DNA of 11,104 nt from Nitrospirae bacterium UBA4572. GTDB lineage: Bacteria > Nitrospirota > Leptospirillia > Leptospirillales > Leptospirillaceae. The stretch's first letter is position 1, and each line of letters opens with the position of its first letter. Of this stretch, positions 6,742 to 11,104 are shown piece after piece. Location of the stretch: assembly GCA_002387725.1 (NCBI GenBank), contig DGKK01000058.1, positions 25,464-36,567 of the forward strand, written 5' to 3'. Below the pieces are notes generated by a model. That model did no database searches. It was not told where the DNA came from and saw only the letters and a list, made by a program, of their open reading frames with translations. The position numbers were made by a program, and so were the translations under genes.

Positions 6742-7764
6742 CTAGAAGCCGAATTCGGAGAGGAGCTGGTCCACCGCACTCTGGTCAATGTCTCCGGTCG
6801 CTCCGACCCCTTTCAGTGTCTCTGACGTGGGGGCGGCCGATTTTGTCTCTGAGCCCTTATCCGAAGCCCCTTCGGAGGGTTTGGCGACGGGTTCGTCGGT
6901 GGATTCTTTCGGGGAAGACTGGTTTGTCTCGATGAGAATCTGGACGAGACGGGACTCCAGGTCGCGAAGATGTCCCCCGATGAGCTTGATGTTCTGTCCC
7001 ACGAGATCCTGAAAGGCCATGGCTTCGAATCCATGCATGATCCTCTCGTCGGCAGAGGCGAGGATCTCTTCGATTTTTGCCTTTTGGTCGGACTTCTTTG
7101 TCTGGCTGTCGGCCAGGATCTTCCTGATCGCCTCGTGTTCCTCCAGGAGGGATTCCAGGGTGTTCATCAGCTTATGGGCGGCATCTTCGGTCATCTGGCT
7201 GATGACCTCCAGTCCGTGGGAGGTCTCCGGGAGCTTGCCTTCCATAAATCGAAGGGAGTCCACCAGAGAGGCGGAAAGGGAGAGGACGCGCTGGATATCT
7301 CTGGCTGTCTGGCCCACCTGCTGAATCAGTGTCGAGGAGGAGTCTCGTCCATCGCCCGGATTCTGTGCGGGGACGTTCGCAGTGGCTGATGGGGAGGATG
7401 TCCAGCCATGGGCTTCCCGAAAGGCGGGGACATCGAGAACCCATGCGTCAGTCCCTTCGATCGTTCGGAGACGGGAGAGAAAGGAGAGCTCCGGGTGCGG
7501 GGACCCTTCCCCGGTGCTGTCGAAGATGCGGAGAATCCGTCCAACTCGAGGAACGGCTATGATCGCTTCCCGGCAGGAGGAGAGGGAGATTCCCTTCAGA
7601 TGGTGGGGATTTTCGGGGATCGGAAGACCGAACCATTCCTGCGGATGGGAGAGCATGGCCATTTTCTCTGCAGGAAAGTCTTTAATGGACTCGATCTTCC
7701 TGATTTCCGTCATGCGGATTCCCAGGTCGATGCCCTTGGCCAGGGGAAATGTCATGATCTGCAT
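6742..7764 (-). CDS. CheZ-family chemotaxis phosphatase with long N-terminal extension
   Basis: A 340-residue protein. The C-terminal two thirds look like CheZ, the phosphatase that removes phosphate from CheY-P and resets the flagellar switch: a helical hairpin at about residues 145-280 ends in AMAFQDLVGQNIKLI, where D253 and Q257 match the catalytic Asp and Gln of the E. coli FQDLTGQ motif. After an acidic, Ser/Pro-rich linker (about 281-324) the last residues, DIDQSAVDQLLSEFGF, match the CheY-binding tail of CheZ (E. coli ends in DEVDDLLDSLGF). Residues 1-120 are not present in E. coli CheZ (214 residues); their pattern of short strands and the TDAWVLDVPAF ending loosely recall a CheW-like fold, which is only a guess. 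ATG 7764 has AAGGA eight bases before it; ATG 7755 is an alternative. It is the first gene of the tight cluster. No cheA or cheY is in the window. Confidence 0.82.
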   Translation of the reverse strand: MQIMTFPLAKGIDLGIRMTEIRKIESIKDFPAEKMAMLSHPQEWFGLPIPENPHHLKGISLSSCREAIIAVPRVGRILRIFDSTGEGSPHPELSFLSRLRTIEGTDAWVLDVPAFREAHGWTSSPSATANVPAQNPGDGRDSSSTLIQQVGQTARDIQRVLSLSASLVDSLRFMEGKLPETSHGLEVISQMTEDAAHKLMNTLESLLEEHEAIRKILADSQTKKSDQKAKIEEILASADERIMHGFEAMAFQDLVGQNIKLIGGHLRDLESRLVQILIETNQSSPKESTDEPVAKPSEGASDKGSETKSAAPTSETLKGVGATGDIDQSAVDQLLSEFGF

Positions 7765-7817
7765 CGAATTCTTCCTTCCCCCGTTTGAATGGTTGGTGAT
7801 GGGAGATCCTTTGCTCT

Positions 7818-7835
7818 GGTCCGCTTTGCGGAACC
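7818..7835 (-). repeat. Bulged stem-loop in the leader of the CheZ-like gene
   Basis: On the minus strand GGTTCCGC and GCGGACC pair around the three-base loop AAA, with one unpaired A on the plus strand equivalent. It lies about 54 bases before the CheZ-like start codon. It is not followed by a T run, so a terminator is unlikely. It may be a leader RNA structure or chance. Confidence 0.3.
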
Positions 7836-7886
7836 TGATCCTTATCTGCGGCGAACCCGAGAGGGCGCCTCTTTCTTAAGGGACCC

Positions 7887-7912
7887 TCCCGGGCTCCGGG
7901 AAACTTTTCCCG
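7887..7912. repeat. Two overlapping inverted repeats between chemoreceptor and CheZ-like genes
   Basis: TCCCGG/CCGGGA with a three-base loop (7887-7901) and CGGGAAA/TTTCCCG with a two-base loop (7897-7912) share bases 7897-7901. As RNA the two stems cannot form together. On the minus strand no T run follows directly, so neither is a textbook intrinsic terminator; on the plus strand there is no gene upstream to terminate. The site could be a protein-binding operator or a conformational switch. Confidence 0.4.
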
Positions 7913-7928
7913 TTAGGTTAACATATTT

Positions 7929-7943
7929 TGGAGGGAGACTCCA
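7929..7943 (-). repeat. Stem-loop immediately after the chemoreceptor stop codon
   Basis: TGGAG and CTCCA pair around a five-base loop directly next to the stop codon at 7944-7946. On the minus strand it is followed by AAAATATG, not by T's, so it is at best a 3' end stabilising hairpin rather than a standard terminator. Confidence 0.35.
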
Positions 7944-9041
7944 TCAGGGTTTGCCAAGGCGATCGAGCTGGGTGAGGACCTCCATGCTGGCCTTGTCCAT
8001 GGCCTGGAGGGATTCCACGGCACGGTCGAGGTTCCCCGAGACGAAATTGGTGAGAGCCTCGAGTCCGTATTTGTGGACCGCTTCGTGGGGGGCTTCGAGC
8101 TCTCTGAAGGCGGACTTTCCCGAAAGTTTGCGTCCATCCTCGTCATAGTACCACTTGCCGAGGCGGCAGTTGCGATGGCTGGCAAAACTTTCGGGCTTCT
8201 TGTCGGAAAGTCCGAAGAGGACGAGGTAGACCTCGAACTTGAAGACGAGGTGGTCCATCTTGACGACTTCAATGAATCCGCCGAGAGCCGAGCTCTCGAT
8301 CGTGCTCTCCATGTGGCGGAAGGATGAGACCATTCCCTCCATGCTCTGAGAGGCGCCGGCTCCCGCTGCGGAGAGGATTCCGGACTGCTCGGAGAGGGCT
8401 TCCATCGCGACCTTGGCGGATTGTGTGGCGTTTTGGATGGCGGTGACCAGGGAGGAGATCTCCTGTGTGGCCGTGGAGGTGCGGGAGGCCAGCTTCCTGA
8501 CTTCGTCGGCGACGACGGCAAAGCCACGGCCCTGCTCTCCGGCGCGGGCAGACTCGATGGCGGCATTGAGGGCCAGAAGATTCGTCTGGTCGGCAATCTC
8601 CCGGATGGCGTTGACAATGGCCCCGATCTGCCCCGCCCGCTCCGAGAGCCCCTCGACCTCCCGGGCCGCCGTCTGGGAGGCCTGGGAGAGTCGGGTCATG
8701 TTTTCCGAGATCCCGTTCACCGTTTGGGAGGCCTGAAGGGCCACCCGGTCCGTTTCCGCCATGGCGGTCTTTTCAGAGGCCAGGACCTCGGAAAGGGAGA
8801 CAAGCGAGCTTCGAACGGTGAAGATCGACTCTCCGAAGTCTTTGACGTGGGAGAGAATCCGTCGGGTGAACTCCATCGTGGCCTTTGTACGCTCCACCTC
8901 CTGACGGGCCATCTCGGCTTCGCGCTCGGCCTGGGAGGCGCGAGCGGCCAGCTCGGAATTCATGGGGCTGTCTCCGGAGCGCATCAGCGGTTCAGAGGAT
9001 TCCTCACGAGCCGGTGCCGGATGTCTGTTGAAGAGACCCAT
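7944..9041 (-). CDS. Soluble methyl-accepting chemotaxis protein with C-terminal CZB domain
   Basis: A 365-residue cytosolic chemoreceptor with no membrane segment. Residues 30-115 are coiled coil; residues 125-230 are the signalling domain, with the highly conserved hairpin tip EIADQTNLLALNAAIESARAGEQGRGFAVVADEVRKLA at 148-185, which contacts CheA and CheW. Residues 258-330 form a chemoreceptor zinc-binding (CZB) domain: KMDH (H264), SHRNCRLGKWYYD (C292 within RxCxLGxWY) and APHEAVH (H319, H323), giving the expected three-His one-Cys zinc set. Known CZB receptors of this soluble type (for example Helicobacter TlpD) respond to oxidants or zinc, which is a family-based suggestion. The frame opens at 9083, but ATG 9041 has AAAGGA eight bases before it while ATG 9083 has no ribosome site. 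It lies 179 bases before the CheZ-like gene, supporting a local chemotaxis role. Confidence 0.93.
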   Translation of the reverse strand: MGLFNRHPAPAREESSEPLMRSGDSPMNSELAARASQAEREAEMARQEVERTKATMEFTRRILSHVKDFGESIFTVRSSLVSLSEVLASEKTAMAETDRVALQASQTVNGISENMTRLSQASQTAAREVEGLSERAGQIGAIVNAIREIADQTNLLALNAAIESARAGEQGRGFAVVADEVRKLASRTSTATQEISSLVTAIQNATQSAKVAMEALSEQSGILSAAGAGASQSMEGMVSSFRHMESTIESSALGGFIEVVKMDHLVFKFEVYLVLFGLSDKKPESFASHRNCRLGKWYYDEDGRKLSGKSAFRELEAPHEAVHKYGLEALTNFVSGNLDRAVESLQAMDKASMEVLTQLDRLGKP

Positions 9042-9098
9042 TGTCTTCATCCTTTCTCGATGGATTTTCCTGGACAAGGCCATGAAGCTGTCTTGTCA

Positions 9099-9130
9099 GC
9101 ACTCTATTCTTTTTTGAGTGCCCTGATCAA
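9099..9130 (-). promoter_or_regulatory. Possible promoter with embedded inverted repeat upstream of the chemoreceptor gene
   Basis: On the minus strand TTGATC (9130-9125) and AATAGA (9108-9103), 16 bases apart, are a weak -35/-10 candidate. An inverted repeat GCACTC/GAGTGC (arms 9116-9121 and 9099-9104, spacer of 11 AT-rich bases) covers the spacer and the -10 element, as an operator would. Both hexamers are poor matches, so confidence is low. Confidence 0.3.
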
Positions 9131-9135
9131 TTTGT

Positions 9136-9151
9136 GCGAGGGATCCCCCGC
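9136..9151. repeat. Sixteen-base palindrome centred on GGATCC
   Basis: GCGAGGGATCCCCCGC is a dyad broken only at one symmetric base pair. It has no loop, so it is more like a protein-binding site than an RNA hairpin. It sits just upstream of the candidate promoter of the chemoreceptor gene. Confidence 0.35.
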
Positions 9152-9158
9152 AACTTGC

Positions 9159-9181
9159 CTGGGATCTTTTCGGTATCCCGG
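9159..9181 (-). terminator. Weak stem-loop after the lipoprotein gene
   Basis: GGGAT and ATCCC pair around a nine-base loop, about 17 bases after the lipoprotein stop codon. There is no T run after it on the minus strand. It is the best candidate for the end of the DUF692-lipoprotein transcript but is not a standard intrinsic terminator. Confidence 0.25.
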
Positions 9182-9197
9182 TCGATCCTCTTGAGCT

Positions 9198-9620
9198 CTA
9201 ATGCGGGGACAGCCTCTGGATTGTCCCCTTTCGGCAGGAGAGGAAGGAGAGAGAATGAACCTTGATTCTATAGGAGTTTTCTCCCGCCTTCAGTCGGACC
9301 TCGCCCTCGACCGGGCACATGGTGGTGGGGGCCGACCTCAGGTGGTAGGTTCCGGGGGAAAGGTCGTAGGAAAAGCGACCGTCGGAGCGTGTCAGAAACT
9401 CAATCTCGGATCCCGGCCGACTCTTGTCCGAGAGAAAAAGGGCGGCCCGGGAAATCGGGTGGTCTTTCCACAGCATGACTCCTTCAAATCGGGCTTTTGA
9501 GGGAGAGGGAGGGGGAGTGCGGGAGACTGATTGGCAGGAGATGGGCAAGAGGAGGAGGGTCCCTGCAAGCACTCGGAAAAGGGACGGAGAGATTCGAAGG
9601 GATTGTCGGTTTGTCAGCAT
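9198..9620 (-). CDS. Putative lipoprotein with a transthyretin-like / carboxypeptidase-regulatory-like domain
   Basis: A 140-residue protein. Residues 8-28 form a signal peptide (positive start, hydrophobic LFRVLAGTLLLLPIS) ending at Cys29 in LPISC, a plausible though imperfect lipobox because Pro sits at -3. After a Pro/Ser-rich linker, residues 44-125 (FEGVMLWKDHPISRAALFL..SDGRFSYDLSPGTYHL) have the G.V....PI..A.V.L...DG.F...L.PGTY pattern of small beta-sandwich domains of the carboxypeptidase-regulatory-like or transthyretin-like type, often found on exported proteins. Cys102 and Cys129 could form a disulfide. Its ATG overlaps the stop of the DUF692 gene as TGATG, with GGAG eight bases before, so translation is probably coupled. 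It may be a partner or substrate of the DUF692 enzyme, which is inference. I do not recognise a specific named family. Confidence 0.72.
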   Translation of the reverse strand: MLTNRQSLRISPSLFRVLAGTLLLLPISCQSVSRTPPPSPSKARFEGVMLWKDHPISRAALFLSDKSRPGSEIEFLTRSDGRFSYDLSPGTYHLRSAPTTMCPVEGEVRLKAGENSYRIKVHSLSFLSCRKGTIQRLSPH

Positions 9621-10933
9621 CAGGGATCTCCATTGTAAAGGTTTTGGGCATGAAGGAGCGACTGGGCCTCCCGATGACGGGTTTCCCGCAGCGAGAGGGG
9701 GATTTCAGGGTGTGTTTCCGTCAGATGGTCGATCCAGTCTCCTGCCCTTCGGATCTTGATCTCGAGAAAGTCCTCCCCGGGCCGGTTCTCATGAGGCTCC
9801 CGGTTGAAATAGTCCACAAAGGATGCGCGGACATCGACTCCGGCCTCCCTGAGACGCGCGAGTGTTTCCGGGAAGAGTTCATCCATGTTGCCGCCAAACT
9901 CCCAGATTTCTTGGCGATACAGATGTTGGCTATAGGGAGAGTGGTGGTTCCCGGAAAGGTCCCGGGCGAGATGGCGATAGCCTTCACGGACCCGATCCCG
10001 GTCGGCGGATGGCAGGGGGGAGCGGAAGGGAGTGGCCGGGGGAAGGGAAAAGCCTCCCGGCTTGGCATGATGTCTGACAATGTCACGAAAACGGGCGAAT
10101 TCCTGCGCGGCGTGCCGGCTCTCCTTGTTGTCGACCTCGAGGGCAATTCCCTGAAGCGAGGGAAGGTGAAGGCGAGTAAGAACCGCCTCGAGAAGGTCGA
10201 AAAGGACAATCGGCAATGGGAAGGAGTGGTCATCGACGGGCCAGGTGCGGCCGTCGAGAGACAGGAAATGCATCCCTCCTGCATGGATCTCGACGACCCT
10301 TTCCAGCGGAAACCCACCAAGCCAGTCAAGAACGGAGGGGATGTCGACGGGGCGATCCGAAGCGGAAAGGTAGGTCAGGCAATGTCCGAGGTCCAGACCG
10401 ATGGCAAGGGGCGTCCCCTGGGTAAGGATCCTGAAAAAATCGCCCAGGTCCATCCCTCCCGGGGGATGGGGGGGAAAGGGGGGAGTCTCGACCAGAAGAA
10501 GTCGTCCCTCCATGGCCTGCAAGAGAGTCAGCGCCCCCTCCCGGGCGACCTGGGCCCCCTCGGGGGTCAGAAGGGGGGGGGCATAAAGACCAAAGTCAAA
10601 CCCTTCCATGGATTTCTGTGCACATTCGTGGATCATCCAGGGGGCCCGGAGAGCCTCCATGTGGCGACAGGCCCGCCGCTCCTCCTCCCTGAACTCCGGA
10701 TCGGTCGAATAGCCTGGCTGGGTGTACCACAGGCAGTCCCCATGATAGGTCAGGGGAAGGGCCGGAGGAAGTTGGGCCCGGAGCTCCTTAAGATCGATGG
10801 TCCTTCCCCGGAAGATTTCAAGATAGTCCGGGGGCGATTCTTCCAGGTGCGCGATGAGCTCGGCAACGGGAGGAAAATAAAGATCGGTGGAGAGTCCTGC
10901 AAGGGGTCGGTCGCCGGGAGCGATCAAGGGCAC
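9620..10933 (-). CDS. DUF692 / multinuclear non-heme iron oxidase (MNIO)-like protein with C-terminal extension
   Basis: A 437-residue protein. Residues 10-290 follow the DUF692 TIM-barrel pattern, whose studied members (such as MbnB and TglH) bind two or three irons and modify cysteine or other residues of peptides. Candidate metal ligands in order are His64 (TYHGD), His102 (IHEC), Glu149 (LVETP), Asp181 and His184 (GLDLGHC), Glu215 and His217 (EIHAGG), Asp235 and His236 (DDHSFP) and Glu266 (LEVDN). Typical DUF692 proteins are about 280 residues; here another 140 follow, rich in charged and aromatic residues (HHSPYSQHLYRQEIWEF at 330-346), which I cannot assign. The start is GTG 10933 with GGAG nine bases before; an in-frame stop lies about 40 bases upstream. 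The next gene overlaps its stop. No separate MbnC/TglI-like partner or short RiPP precursor is evident. A related sugar-isomerase-type TIM barrel remains an alternative. Confidence 0.72.
   Translation of the reverse strand: MPLIAPGDRPLAGLSTDLYFPPVAELIAHLEESPPDYLEIFRGRTIDLKELRAQLPPALPLTYHGDCLWYTQPGYSTDPEFREEERRACRHMEALRAPWMIHECAQKSMEGFDFGLYAPPLLTPEGAQVAREGALTLLQAMEGRLLLVETPPFPPHPPGGMDLGDFFRILTQGTPLAIGLDLGHCLTYLSASDRPVDIPSVLDWLGGFPLERVVEIHAGGMHFLSLDGRTWPVDDHSFPLPIVLFDLLEAVLTRLHLPSLQGIALEVDNKESRHAAQEFARFRDIVRHHAKPGGFSLPPATPFRSPLPSADRDRVREGYRHLARDLSGNHHSPYSQHLYRQEIWEFGGNMDELFPETLARLREAGVDVRASFVDYFNREPHENRPGEDFLEIKIRRAGDWIDHLTETHPEIPLSLRETRHREAQSLLHAQNLYNGDP
10461..10483 (+). other. Long G-run cluster inside the DUF692 gene
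   Basis: Three G runs of five, seven and six (split by AT and AAA) could form a quadruplex on the non-coding strand of the DUF692 gene. The coding side specifies a proline-rich loop (TPPFPPHPPGG). Confidence 0.4.
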
Positions 10934-11104
10934 GATATCAGTCTCCGGAGTCAGGGGGTGACGGTGGTCTCATTCCGGGGTGGTGGCGGGGGAGATGAAT
11001 GCCCCGGACTTCTCCCCGGTGAGCCCACTTTCCTGCCCATGATATCAGATCACAGGAACAAGTGTCCCGTGGAGGGATTCCTCCTAAGAACCGCGAATGA
11101 CTGA
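10934..11104. promoter_or_regulatory. Region upstream of the DUF692 gene, no gene seen
   Basis: The last 171 bases hold no convincing coding sequence. Features seen are the GGAG ribosome site for GTG 10933 (around 10943-10946), a GAAC(N4)GTCC dyad at 11056-11067, and a small stem GGAGG/CCTCC at 11071-11084. No clear -35/-10 pair was found. Confidence 0.35.
11055..11068. promoter_or_regulatory. SOS-box-like dyad, possible operator
   Basis: GGAACAAGTGTCCC matches 12 of 14 positions of the Bacillus-type LexA box (CGAACRNRYGTTYC). It lies about 122 bases before the DUF692 start. A LexA-like protein is encoded in the window, but its box is unknown, so the link is speculative. Confidence 0.25.

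Noticed and set aside
7840..7885. Flagellar sigma-28 promoter before the CheZ-like gene (TAAGAAAG ... GCCGCAGATAA)
   Set aside because: The second element carries an insertion relative to GCCGATAA and the spacing is wrong, so it is not supportable.
9497..11104. Plus-strand open frame of 535 codons over the DUF692 gene and its upstream region
   Set aside because: Low-complexity, no domain motif, no ribosome site, and antisense to the DUF692 gene with its clear metal-ligand motifs.
10945..11104. Minus-strand open frame ending near 10945, possible tail of an upstream gene
   Set aside because: The translation is Pro/Arg/His-rich without motifs and cannot be told from chance; more sequence to the right would decide.
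1..11104. tRNA, rRNA, CRISPR array or insertion sequence
   Set aside because: No cloverleaf, rRNA core, regularly spaced repeats, transposase motifs or terminal inverted repeats were seen on either strand by eye; a tRNA or repeat scan could confirm.

Overview
This window is GC-rich, densely coding bacterial DNA, with nine genes supported on the minus strand and one on the plus strand. The gene set includes a lipoprotein, a CZB-type chemoreceptor and a CheZ-type phosphatase, so the host is probably a motile Gram-negative bacterium. A Leptospirillum-like member of the Nitrospirota would fit the composition and gene mix, but that is inference from general impression; nothing here proves the taxon.

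Layout from left to right: (i) 1-975, minus, the N-terminal half of a GH15 glucoamylase-like enzyme running off the left edge; (ii) a 226-base divergent gap; (iii) 1202-1450, plus, a small YggX-like iron-trafficking protein with two CxxC pairs; (iv) convergent with it, the end of a long minus-strand cluster. In order of transcription this cluster is a CheZ-like phosphatase (7764-6742), a LexA-like regulator (6733-6053), a three-helix membrane protein (6063-5620), a SWIM/SNF2 helicase (5604-2398) and a proline dehydrogenase-like protein (2306-1476). The first four are separated by 15 bases or less or overlap, so they are probably one transcript; the last follows a 91-base gap.

Upstream of that cluster, also on minus, are a soluble chemoreceptor with a C-terminal CZB zinc-binding domain (9041-7944) and, before it, a coupled pair: a DUF692/MNIO-family enzyme (10933-9620) whose stop codon overlaps the start of a small lipoprotein (9620-9198). 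The gaps on either side of the chemoreceptor gene hold several dyad symmetries that may be operators or RNA hairpins.

The most unusual points are a LexA-like protein that appears to have lost both residues of the self-cleavage dyad; a proline dehydrogenase homologue whose proline-carboxylate motif is not intact; the mixing of chemotaxis, LexA-like, helicase and redox genes in one tight cluster; and a DUF692 enzyme with a roughly 140-residue C-terminal extension coupled to a lipoprotein. No tRNA, rRNA, CRISPR array or insertion sequence was recognised.
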